A stretch of DNA of 11,265 bases from JADCCX01 sp031372765. GTDB taxonomy: Bacteria; Pseudomonadota; Alphaproteobacteria; Rhizobiales; Beijerinckiaceae. Position numbers and translations under genes: made by a program. The DNA lies in assembly GCA_031372765.1 (NCBI GenBank), contig JANMLW010000142.1, positions 1 to 11,265 of the forward strand, written 5' to 3'. This document shows positions 1-6,177 of the stretch, piece by piece; position 1 is the stretch's first letter; each line of letters begins with the position of its first letter. The notes beneath the pieces were generated by a model. That model saw nothing but the letters and a program-made list of their open reading frames with translations. It did not search any database and had not been told where the DNA came from.

Positions 1-114
1 CTCTACGTTGATCTGCCGGGCTTCTGGTTCTGGCGTATCGTACCGGACCGCGTTTCGCTCAATGGTGGTTTCGGCAAGGCCTGGAGCGGCAACTGGAGCG
101 ATCTTGCCTTTTAA
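1..114 (+). CDS. 3' end of a probable FMN-binding split-barrel (HugZ/PNPOx-like) protein (partial)
   Basis: The forward frame is open from base 1 to a TAA at 112-114 and encodes the last 37 residues of a gene that begins before the window. The visible tail contains LYVDLPGFWFWRIVPDRVSL followed by NGGFGKAW. This resembles the last strands of pyridoxamine-5'-phosphate-oxidase-like / HugZ haem-utilisation proteins, whose ends often read 'F..R..P.R..L.GGF..A'. That assignment rests on a short stretch and is an inference. The protein ends right after the barrel motif, so no extra C-terminal domain follows. Its stop overlaps the stop of the convergent metC gene, and no terminator hairpin is visible at the junction. 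Confidence 0.6.
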   Translation, partial: LYVDLPGFWFWRIVPDRVSLNGGFGKAWSGNWSDLAF

Positions 115-1304
115 CGGGAGGCTTTCACCAATCGTTTGAAACCCGCCGCAAGGTCCGCCTTCAGGTCTTTGTTGGCCTCAAGGCCAATCTGGATGCGGAT
201 GCAGGGTCCGCCGGGATCGAACGTCGTGCAGGTCCGGTAGTCGGCGCAGTTGAACGGCACCACAAGGCTTTCGTAGCCGCCCCAGGAAAAGCCCATGCCA
301 AACAGCGACAGGCCGTTGAGCATAGCCTCGACGGCTTTTTCAGGGGCTGGTTTCAGCACCACCGAGAACAGGCTGGATGATCCCTTGAAGTCACGCTTCC
401 AGATGGCATGTCCCGGATGATCCGGCAGGGCAGGGTGCAAGACCTTAAGAACCTCGGGCTGCTTTTGTAACCACCGCGCCATATCCAGCGTTTTCTTTTC
501 CTGTTCCTTCAATCGCAGCGCCATGGTGCGCAGGCCGCGCAGGCCAAGCCAGACATCATCGCTGCTTGGGTTGGTGCCAAAGGCAAGGAACGTGTCACGC
601 AGCGGTTTGATGCACCGCTCGTTGGCGGAGATCATGCCCAGCAGAATATCCGAGTGTCCACCGAGATATTTTGTGCCCGCCTCGATGGCGATGTCCACGC
701 CGCGCTCATGGGGCGGAAACAGCAGCGGCGTTGCCCAGGTGTTGTCCATCAGCACAACAGCGCCGTGCGCATGGGCAACTTCCGCGATGGCCGGAATGTC
801 CTGCATCTCGAAGGTCTGCGATCCCGGTGCTTCCGTATGCACAGCCCTCGTGTTGGCCTTCAACAGCTTCTTGATGTCCTTGCCGATCAGCGGGTCATAG
901 TATTGCGTCTCCACACCCATCCGCTTCAGCACGGTATCGCAGAAAGTCCGGGCAGGCCGATAAACGGAATCGGGCACCAGAAAATGATCGCCCGATGACA
1001 GGCAGGACATGAAGGCAATCGTCACAGCCGCAAGACCGGATGGCACCAGCACTGTACCAGCGGCACCCGCAAGCTCGGTCCACGCCGTTTCAAGCGCTTC
1101 CGTGGTGGGGTTGCCGTGGGTGCCATAGATGAAGCGTGCATGGTGGCGGCTGTTGAGGTCCTTCACCGTCGGCTTGAGCACGGTTGATCCGCGATAGAGC
1201 GGCGTGTTTACGAAGCCGAACTGCTCATCGGGCTTGCGTCCGCCAAGAACCATTCTGGTCGTGATGTCGAGTCGGGCGTGCTGGCGGGTGGTGAGCTTGC
1301 GCAT
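111..1304 (-). CDS. metC: Cystathionine beta-lyase (PLP-dependent, Cys/Met metabolism family)
   Basis: MetC cleaves cystathionine to homocysteine, pyruvate and ammonia in the cytoplasm, the penultimate part of methionine synthesis. The 397-residue product has family-standard length. Visible landmarks are the cofactor tyrosine in YGTHGNPT (Tyr60), the PSGLAA loop near residue 90, the pyridine-binding aspartate in MDNTWATP (Asp187), the Schiff-base lysine in GTKYLGGHSD (Lys212, matching Lys210 of E. coli MetC) and the substrate-carboxylate arginine in CIRIQIGLE (Arg370). The frame extends upstream to 1376, but the ATG at 1304 is chosen because GGAAAG lies 6 nt before it and homologous proteins begin near MRKLTTRQH. 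The upstream extension has no family resemblance. It is divergent from aapJ1 and convergent with the gene at 1-114. Related gamma-family enzymes such as cystathionine gamma-synthase are less likely because the motifs read as MetC. Confidence 0.93.
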   Translation of the reverse strand: MRKLTTRQHARLDITTRMVLGGRKPDEQFGFVNTPLYRGSTVLKPTVKDLNSRHHARFIYGTHGNPTTEALETAWTELAGAAGTVLVPSGLAAVTIAFMSCLSSGDHFLVPDSVYRPARTFCDTVLKRMGVETQYYDPLIGKDIKKLLKANTRAVHTEAPGSQTFEMQDIPAIAEVAHAHGAVVLMDNTWATPLLFPPHERGVDIAIEAGTKYLGGHSDILLGMISANERCIKPLRDTFLAFGTNPSSDDVWLGLRGLRTMALRLKEQEKKTLDMARWLQKQPEVLKVLHPALPDHPGHAIWKRDFKGSSSLFSVVLKPAPEKAVEAMLNGLSLFGMGFSWGGYESLVVPFNCADYRTCTTFDPGGPCIRIQIGLEANKDLKADLAAGFKRLVKASR

Positions 1305-1445
1305 AACGGTCTTTCCAAAGGAGTGCTGACCCAGAAGCAGTTGCAAAAAGAAATTCGTCAAGAGGCACTGGATCAATCATCGTTATGATGTCTATGATCG
1401 AAATTGAACTATTGGCGGATAGCGCCATTGGCAGGGGTCAAACGG
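1305..1445. promoter_or_regulatory. Divergent intergenic region between metC and aapJ1
   Basis: This 141-bp spacer must carry the start signals for both flanking genes. On the metC strand a TTGACG-like -35 candidate lies at 1356-1361, but no good -10 follows at normal spacing. On the aapJ1 strand two TATGAT hexamers (1384-1389 and 1393-1398) could be -10 elements, without a convincing -35. Two small dyads are visible: ATCAT-CGTT-ATGAT around 1377-1390 and TGGCG-GATAG-CGCCA at 1413-1427. The second lies 18 nt before the aapJ1 start and could be a leader hairpin or operator. AGGGG, 8 nt before ATG 1446, is the aapJ1 ribosome-binding site. No sigma-54 -24/-12 pair was found here, in contrast to the aapJ3 upstream region. 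Confidence 0.45.
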
Positions 1446-2483
1446 ATGAACAGACTATCTGTGAAATGGAGCGCATTTTTTGCTGCTGCCTCGACGATGG
1501 CACTCGCGACTTCTGCCCTGGCCCAGAACCGGCTACCCACACTGGAAGCCATCAAGCAGCGCGGCTTGATTGTTTGCGGGGCCAATACAGGCCTTCCCGG
1601 TTTCAGCGTACCTGACAAGCAGGGCAACTGGAGCGGATTGGATGTTGATTTCTGCAAGGCCATTGCAGCCGCCATTTTCAATGATCCCACCAAGACACGG
1701 TTTATCCCCACATCTTCCGTCAACCGATTTGCCAGTCTGCAATCCGGTGAGGTGGATGTTCTGTCACGCAATGTGACCTGGACCTCGTCGCGCGATACGT
1801 CGCTTGGGTTCAACTTTGGCCCTGTGACTTACTACGACGGACAGGGCTTCATGGTGAAGAAGAGCCTGAACGCCAAGTCAGCCAGGGATCTTTCGGGTGC
1901 CACGGTCTGCGTCAACCAGGGTTCGACCACTGAACTCAATCTGGCAGACTATTTTCGCACCAATAACATGCAGTTGAAGGTGGTCTCATATCCAACTGGC
2001 GAGGAATCCGTGAAAGCCTACGAGGCCGGCCGCTGTGACAGCTTCACCACCGATGTTTCCGGCCTGTATGCCGAACGCCTCAAGCTGGCCAACGTGTCTG
2101 ACCATATCATCCTGCCCGAGATCATTTCCAAGGAGCCATTGGCCCCAGCCGTGCGCCACGGCGATGACCAGTGGTTCGATATCGTCAAGTGGACACAATA
2201 TGCGATTGTGACTGCCGAGGAGCTTGGCGTAACAAAGGCCAACGTCGATGAGCAGCTCAAATCAACCAATCCCGATATCCGTCGTCTTCTTGGCGTCGAG
2301 GGAAAGCATGGCGAGGCACTGGGCCTTACCAACGACTGGGCTTACCGCATCATCAAGCATGTGGGCAACTACGGCGAGAATTTCGAGAAAAATGTCGGAA
2401 TGGGCTCTGAACTCAAAATATCACGTGGACTCAACCAGTTGTGGACCAAAGGCGGCTTGCAGTATGCCCCGCCCATCAGATAA
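1446..2483 (+). CDS. aapJ: General L-amino acid ABC transporter, periplasmic binding protein, paralog 1 (divergent copy)
   Basis: This is a solute-binding protein of the AapJ/BztA type (family 3), which captures polar and other L-amino acids in the periplasm for the AapQMP translocator. The 345-residue product starts with a Sec signal peptide (basic MNRLSVKW, hydrophobic core, predicted cut after ATSALA, residue 26), leaving 319 mature residues. Visible motifs are the family signature GLDVDFCKA, the ligand-site stretches TWTSSRD, QGSTTE and FTTD, and four cysteines shared with both paralogs. The start is ATG 1446, with AGGGG 8 nt upstream. An in-frame TTG at 1404 would place a non-signal extension in front of the leader. 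It is about 72% identical to aapJ3 without gaps, making it the most diverged of the three copies. Several differences fall beside the ligand motifs (SRNVTWT, GSTTE, DSFTTDVS), so a shifted ligand preference is possible but unproven. Confidence 0.9.
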   Translation: MNRLSVKWSAFFAAASTMALATSALAQNRLPTLEAIKQRGLIVCGANTGLPGFSVPDKQGNWSGLDVDFCKAIAAAIFNDPTKTRFIPTSSVNRFASLQSGEVDVLSRNVTWTSSRDTSLGFNFGPVTYYDGQGFMVKKSLNAKSARDLSGATVCVNQGSTTELNLADYFRTNNMQLKVVSYPTGEESVKAYEAGRCDSFTTDVSGLYAERLKLANVSDHIILPEIISKEPLAPAVRHGDDQWFDIVKWTQYAIVTAEELGVTKANVDEQLKSTNPDIRRLLGVEGKHGEALGLTNDWAYRIIKHVGNYGENFEKNVGMGSELKISRGLNQLWTKGGLQYAPPIR

Positions 2484-2520
2484 ACGCGGTTTTTTGATAT
2501 GAAAAAGCAGAAATCTGCTT
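2469..2520. terminator. Possible weak terminator/hairpin cluster after aapJ1
   Basis: A short GC stem CCGC (2469-2472) / GCGG (2486-2489) overlaps the aapJ1 stop and is followed directly by six T residues (2490-2495), a weak rightward terminator pattern. Immediately downstream AAGCAGA (2505-2511) pairs with TCTGCTT (2514-2520). Read leftward, this second stem is followed by a run of five T, so it has terminator form on the other strand, where no gene needs it. The stems are short, so a role as partial terminator or mRNA 3'-end stabiliser is only a suggestion. Confidence 0.3.
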
Positions 2521-2588
2521 GACCGCAGACCTTGTTGTGGATTGTGATACGAAAGTTCGATGGTGTTGATCAATTGAATGAATGTTTC

Positions 2589-2616
2589 GTTGACTCACGC
2601 GACGTGAAGCTATCTC
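2589..2616 (+). promoter_or_regulatory. Candidate sigma-70-type promoter with internal dyad upstream of aapJ2
   Basis: GTTGAC at 2589-2594 resembles the alphaproteobacterial -35 element (CTTGAC), and CTATCT at 2610-2615 resembles a -10. The 15-bp spacing is shorter than the usual 16-18. The spacer contains a perfect dyad, TCACG-CGA-CGTGA (2595-2607), placed where a bound regulator would block RNA polymerase. It sits about 70-95 bp before the aapJ2 start codon inside the 200-bp gap after aapJ1. This is weak evidence from pattern only. Confidence 0.27.
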
Positions 2617-2683
2617 ACTATCTTTTGTCGGACATGCTGATCCAGACCATGGGACAGCAGCCATTTTGGGAGAACATCTGATT

Positions 2684-3712
2684 ATGAAATCAATCATCAA
2701 GAGCGCCGCTCTGGGCGCTGTTGTCACCCTCGCCGCCACAAGTGCGTGGGCCCAGACAAGGACTGCGACGCTGGATGCCGTGAAGGCACGCGGTGTCTTG
2801 AACTGCGGTGTTGGCACCGGTCTGGCCGGTTTTGCCATTCCTGATGCACAGGGTGCCTGGAATGGACTGGACGTGGACGTCTGCCGTGCTGTGGCTTCGG
2901 CCATCTTCAATGATCCTGCCAAGGTGAAATTCGTATCGCTGTCCGCCAAGGATCGGTTCACCGCACTCCAGTCGGGCGAGATCGATGTTCTGTCGCGCAA
3001 TACCACTTGGACTTCCTCGCGCGATACATCGCTGGGGCTGAATTTTGCCGCCGTGAATTATTACGATGGTCAGGGCTTCATGGTGCGCAAGAGTGCCAAG
3101 ATCGCTTCTGCGCTTGAACTCAATGGTGCATCGATCTGCGTTCAGCAGGGCACTACGACGGAACTTAATCTTGCTGACTATTTCCGCGCCAACAAGCTGC
3201 AACTGAAGGCAGTAACCTTCGCCACCAACGATGAAACCGTGAAAGCCTATGAAGGCGGTCGTTGCGATGCGTTTACCACCGATGCTTCGGGTCTCTACTC
3301 CGAGCGTTTGCGCATGGAGAAGCAGGACGATCATATGGTTCTGCCAGAGATCGTGTCCAAAGAGCCACTCGGACCATCGGTCCGCCACGGTGATGACCAA
3401 TGGCTCGACATTGTAAAATGGACGCATTTTGCCATGATCACGGCAGAAGAACTGGGCGTGACCAAAGCCAACGTGGACGAGCAGCTGAAATCAACCAATC
3501 CTGACGTCAAGCGTCTGCTGGGTGTTGAAGGCAAGCACGGTGAAGCGATGGGCCTGCCAAATGTCTGGGGCCTCCGCATAGTCAAGCACATTGGCAATTA
3601 CGGCGAGAGCTTTGAACGCAACGTCGGCGCCGGTTCCAAGTTGAAGATTTCCCGTGGCCAGAATGCGCTGTGGACCAAGGGCGGTCTCCAGTACGCACCA
3701 CCGATCCGCTGA
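2684..3712 (+). CDS. aapJ: General L-amino acid ABC transporter, periplasmic binding protein, paralog 2
   Basis: This is a second AapJ/BztA-type periplasmic receptor of 342 residues. A signal peptide (MKSIIKSAALGA..., predicted cut after TSAWA, residue 23) leaves 319 mature residues that align without gaps to the other two copies. It carries GLDVDVCRA, NTTWTSSRD, QGTTTE and FTTDASGLY, the four shared cysteines and the conserved C-terminal tail ending YAPPIR. Start ATG 2684 is preferred over the in-frame TTG 2666 because the signal peptide begins at MKSII; GGGAG lies 11 nt upstream. A hand alignment gives about 81% identity to aapJ3 (59 differences in 319). Many synonymous changes show the duplication is not recent. 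It lies 200 bp after aapJ1 and is followed by a strong hairpin, so it may form its own transcript. Neither frameshift nor truncation was seen. Confidence 0.91.
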   Translation: MKSIIKSAALGAVVTLAATSAWAQTRTATLDAVKARGVLNCGVGTGLAGFAIPDAQGAWNGLDVDVCRAVASAIFNDPAKVKFVSLSAKDRFTALQSGEIDVLSRNTTWTSSRDTSLGLNFAAVNYYDGQGFMVRKSAKIASALELNGASICVQQGTTTELNLADYFRANKLQLKAVTFATNDETVKAYEGGRCDAFTTDASGLYSERLRMEKQDDHMVLPEIVSKEPLGPSVRHGDDQWLDIVKWTHFAMITAEELGVTKANVDEQLKSTNPDVKRLLGVEGKHGEAMGLPNVWGLRIVKHIGNYGESFERNVGAGSKLKISRGQNALWTKGGLQYAPPIR

Positions 3713-3718
3713 TTGAGG

Positions 3719-3754
3719 GAAAACGTGAGAAAGCACACGCTCTCTCACGTTTTC
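3719..3754 (+). terminator. Strong intrinsic-terminator-like hairpin after aapJ2
   Basis: A perfect 12-bp inverted repeat, GAAAACGTGAGA (3719-3730) with TCTCACGTTTTC (3743-3754), begins 6 nt after the aapJ2 stop. Inside the loop AGC (3732-3734) can pair with GCT (3739-3741) around ACAC. The descending arm ends in four T, giving the A-rich/T-rich stem base usual for bidirectional Rho-independent terminators. It ends 6 nt before the sigma-54 element that precedes aapJ3, so it separates aapJ2 transcription from that promoter. It may also protect the 3' end of the aapJ2 mRNA. Confidence 0.75.
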
Positions 3755-3760
3755 TACAGT

Positions 3761-3776
3761 TGGCACATGAGTTGCT
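3761..3776 (+). promoter_or_regulatory. Sigma-54 (RpoN) -24/-12 promoter upstream of aapJ3
   Basis: The sequence TGGCACATGAGTTGCT matches the RpoN consensus TGGCACG-N4-TTGCW at every defined position except the seventh (A for G). The invariant GG (3762-3763) and GC (3774-3775) are exactly 10 bp apart. Transcription would start about 12 nt past the GC, near 3787, giving a leader of roughly 33 nt before ATG 3820 with AGAGG as ribosome-binding site. RpoN promoters need an enhancer-binding activator such as NtrC. A clear NtrC palindrome upstream was not found by eye, so the activator is unknown. Confidence 0.7.
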
Positions 3777-3819
3777 TTTTAGATTGCGCACACAAGGCGC
3801 TTCAAACCAGAGGTAAGAT

Positions 3820-4845
3820 ATGAAAACCCTTTTTGCTACCCTTGCTGGTCTGGCCGTTGGCCTGTCAGCCTCTGCAGCCATTGCCCAGACAAAGGCCACA
3901 ACCCTTGAAGCCATCAAAGCCCGCGGTGTCCTGAACTGCGGCTCCAACACCGGTCTTGCCGGTTTTGGCCAGCCTGATGCCCAGGGAAACTGGAACGGGC
4001 TGGACGTTGAATTCTGTCGTGCGCTTTCTTCGGCAATCTTCAATGACGCTAACAAGATCAAGTTCGTGGCGCTGTCCGCCAAGGACCGTTTCACGGCTCT
4101 CCAGTCCGGCGAAGTGGATGTACTGGCACGCAACACCACATGGACCTCTTCGCGTGACACATCGCTGGGGCTGAACTTCGGTGCCATCAACTACTATGAT
4201 GGTCAGGGCTTCATGGTGAAGAAGGCACTCAAGGTCGCATCGGCCAAGGAACTCGGCGGCGCATCGGTTTGCGTGCAGCAGGGCACCACAACCGAATTGA
4301 ACCTGGCTGACTATTTCCGTGCCAACAAGCTGGAACTGAAGTCTGTCACCTTCGCCACCAACGATGAAACCATCAAGGCCTATGATGCAGGCCGCTGCGA
4401 TGCTTTCACGACGGATGCCTCCGGTCTTTATGCCGAACGTCTGCGCCTCGCCAAGTCTGATGATCACATGGTATTGCCAGAGATCATTTCCAAGGAGCCG
4501 CTCGGACCAGCCGTTCGTCACGGTGATGACCAGTGGCTCGATATCGTCAACTGGACCCATTACGCGATGGTGACAGCCGAGGAACTTGGCGTGACCAAGG
4601 CCAACGTCGATGAACAGCTCAAGTCTGCCAATCCAGACGTGAAGCGCCTTCTGGGCACTGAAGGCAAACATGGTGAGGCACTTGGCCTGACCAACGCCTG
4701 GGCTTATCAGATCATCAAACTCGTGGGTAACTACGGTGAGAGCTTTGATCGCACCGTTGGCCAGGGCTCGCAGCTGAAAATTGGTCGTGGCCAGAATGCC
4801 TTGTGGACCAAGGGCGGTCTGCAATACGCGCCACCGATCCGTTGA
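3820..4845 (+). CDS. aapJ: General L-amino acid ABC transporter, periplasmic binding protein, paralog 3 (operon-proximal)
   Basis: This 341-residue AapJ/BztA-type receptor lies next to the translocator genes and is the best candidate for the canonical AapJ. The signal peptide MKTLFATLAGLAVGLSASAA ends with predicted cleavage after IA (residue 22), giving a 319-residue mature protein. Motifs are GLDVEFCRA, ARNTTWTSSRD, QGTTTE, FTTDASGLY, the four conserved cysteines and the YAPPIR end. ATG 3820 has AGAGG 6 nt upstream. A sigma-54 promoter at 3761-3776 precedes it and a terminator-like hairpin follows at 4857-4891. Partial read-through at that hairpin would yield abundant binding protein and less permease, as is typical for such systems. 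It is about 81% identical to paralog 2 and about 72% to paralog 1. Confidence 0.94.
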   Translation: MKTLFATLAGLAVGLSASAAIAQTKATTLEAIKARGVLNCGSNTGLAGFGQPDAQGNWNGLDVEFCRALSSAIFNDANKIKFVALSAKDRFTALQSGEVDVLARNTTWTSSRDTSLGLNFGAINYYDGQGFMVKKALKVASAKELGGASVCVQQGTTTELNLADYFRANKLELKSVTFATNDETIKAYDAGRCDAFTTDASGLYAERLRLAKSDDHMVLPEIISKEPLGPAVRHGDDQWLDIVNWTHYAMVTAEELGVTKANVDEQLKSANPDVKRLLGTEGKHGEALGLTNAWAYQIIKLVGNYGESFDRTVGQGSQLKIGRGQNALWTKGGLQYAPPIR

Positions 4846-4856
4846 TTTCAACAAAC

Positions 4857-4891
4857 GGGCGCGAAGGACATCTTTCGCGCCCTTTCTTTAT
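4857..4891 (+). terminator. GC-rich hairpin with T-rich tail between aapJ3 and aapQ
   Basis: GGGCGCGAA (4857-4865) pairs perfectly with TTCGCGCCC (4874-4882), and one G-U and one G-C pair can extend the stem to an ACAT loop. The tail TTTCTTTAT follows at once. This is a good Rho-independent terminator 11 nt after the aapJ3 stop. Because aapQMP have no obvious strong promoter of their own in the remaining gap, it probably acts as a partial terminator or 3'-end stabiliser that keeps receptor mRNA in excess over permease mRNA (inference). Confidence 0.75.
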
Positions 4892-4963
4892 CCGGAAGAA
4901 TGCGAAGCCATCACCGGTCAACTGTTTTTGCAAAGCTGATACAGCCGAGCAGGGGGTATGCGC

Positions 4964-6163
4964 GTGACAGATGTCATAAAATCCGCGGGTGCGGTGGAAA
5001 AACCCAAGATTTCCCCTTTGTACGACCCGAAGGTGCGCAGCATCTTCTTTCAGGCCCTACTATGCCTTTTTATTGCTTGGGTGCTCTACTCGGCTTATTC
5101 AAACGCTGTTGAGAACCTGCGCCGCGCCAAGATCGCATCAGGGCTGGGCTTCTGGGACAACAATGCGGGCTTCCCGATCAGCCAGACACTTATTTTCTAC
5201 TCGGAATCAGTGTCCAGCTATGGTCGCGCCTTCTGGGTTGGCCTGCTGAACACATTGCTTGTGGCTTCCATCGGTATCGTTCTTGCGACTTTTCTCGGCT
5301 TTTTTGTCGGAATAGCCCGGCTTTCCAAGAACTTCCTGGTCTCGAAAATGGCCTATTGGTACGTTGAGGTCATCCGCAACCTGCCGCTGCTTCTGCAACT
5401 GCTGTTCTGGTACAATGCTGTCATCAAGGCATTGCCGGAGGTTCGTGACAGCATGAAGCTGCCCGGAGGCGGGTTTCTCAACAACCGCGGGTTCTTCCTG
5501 CCAAGCCCCATTCCCGGGAACAGCTTCTGGCTTACCGGCATGGTCTTCTGGCTGGGCATTCTGGGAGCCATTTTTTACTACATGTATGCCAAGAAAAAGC
5601 AGGAGAAAACCGGTGCGCAATCGCCTGTTGGCCTTGTAACGCTGGGCCTTGTGCTTGGCTTGCCGCTTTTGGTCTTCCTGGTTTCCGGCATGCCGATGAC
5701 GTTTGATTATCCTGCACCGACGCGCTTCAACATTGCAGGTGGTTTCACCATCCAGCCCGAATTCCTGGCTCTCCTGTTTGGCCTTGTCATTTACACCGCG
5801 GCCTTCATTGCAGAGGCAGTGCGGGCCGGCATACTGGCCGTTTCCAAGGGGCAGACCGAGGCAGCCTACGCGCTGGGCATCAAGCCAAAGCCCACCCTGA
5901 ACCTGATCATTATCCCGCAGGCCCTGCGCGTGATTATCCCGCCGCTGACCAGCCACTATCTGAACCTCACCAAGAATTCATCACTGGCTGTTTTTGTCGG
6001 GTACCCGGATCTGGTGAACATCTTCACTGGCACAGTATTGAATCAGACGGGGCAGGCCATTGAGGTCGTCTTGATCACCATGATGGTCTATCTCACGATA
6101 TCCCTGACAACATCGCTGTTCATGAACTGGTACAACTCGCGCAAAGCGCTGGTTGAGCGTTGA
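4964..6163 (+). CDS. aapQ: General L-amino acid ABC transporter permease AapQ
   Basis: AapQ is one of two inner-membrane subunits forming the amino acid channel with AapM (polar amino acid/HAAT family). The product is about 399 residues, the long form typical of AapQ/BztB. It has an N-terminal membrane segment near residues 27-45 and further hydrophobic segments near 92-118, 131-151, 188-208, 223-241, 266-284 and 366-388. The ATPase-contacting EAA loop, EAVRAGILAVSKGQ..., lies at about 284-305. An ATG at 4958 is only 1 nt after the Shine-Dalgarno AGGGGG (4951-4956), while the in-frame GTG at 4964 is 7 nt after it. I therefore favour GTG 4964 (product MTDVIKSAG); the difference is two residues. 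It follows the aapJ3 hairpin and precedes aapM by 14 nt. A conserved ISPLYDPKVRSI motif precedes the first membrane segment. Confidence 0.93.
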   Translation: MTDVIKSAGAVEKPKISPLYDPKVRSIFFQALLCLFIAWVLYSAYSNAVENLRRAKIASGLGFWDNNAGFPISQTLIFYSESVSSYGRAFWVGLLNTLLVASIGIVLATFLGFFVGIARLSKNFLVSKMAYWYVEVIRNLPLLLQLLFWYNAVIKALPEVRDSMKLPGGGFLNNRGFFLPSPIPGNSFWLTGMVFWLGILGAIFYYMYAKKKQEKTGAQSPVGLVTLGLVLGLPLLVFLVSGMPMTFDYPAPTRFNIAGGFTIQPEFLALLFGLVIYTAAFIAEAVRAGILAVSKGQTEAAYALGIKPKPTLNLIIIPQALRVIIPPLTSHYLNLTKNSSLAVFVGYPDLVNIFTGTVLNQTGQAIEVVLITMMVYLTISLTTSLFMNWYNSRKALVER

Positions 6164-6177
6164 GGGAGGGCAGGACG

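Noticed and set aside
1404..1446. An earlier TTG start for aapJ1 at 1404
   Set aside because: It would add 14 residues before a normal Sec signal peptide, while ATG 1446 has a well-spaced Shine-Dalgarno.
2496..2522. A tiny 7-codon ATG...TGA frame after aapJ1 as a possible leader peptide
   Set aside because: It has no ribosome-binding site or regulatory codon run, and it lies within a hairpin arm. The match is likely chance.
2476..3006. Reverse-strand frame spanning the aapJ1-aapJ2 gap
   Set aside because: Mostly the complement of aapJ2. The intergenic part is low-complexity and shows no family motif.
1446..4845. Recent duplication or mobile-element-driven amplification of aapJ
   Set aside because: Nucleotide identity between copies is broken up by many silent changes. 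There are no flanking direct repeats or insertion sequences, and the spacers are unrelated.
3865..4854. A 329-codon open frame on the reverse strand across aapJ3, and a similar one (2690-3427) across aapJ2, with resembling translations
   Set aside because: They lie antisense to well-supported receptor genes. Their resemblance to each other follows from the sense-strand paralogy, and neither matches a known family.
4883..4963. A sigma-54 promoter in front of aapQ (GG and TTGC bases present near 4915-4932)
   Set aside because: The GG to GC spacing is 12 rather than the required 10 bp and the -24 box is otherwise poor.
5207..5956. A 249-codon reverse-strand open frame inside aapQ
   Set aside because: Antisense to a clearly recognisable permease. 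Its composition (rich in Gln, Asn, His and Lys) is that expected from reading hydrophobic codons backwards.
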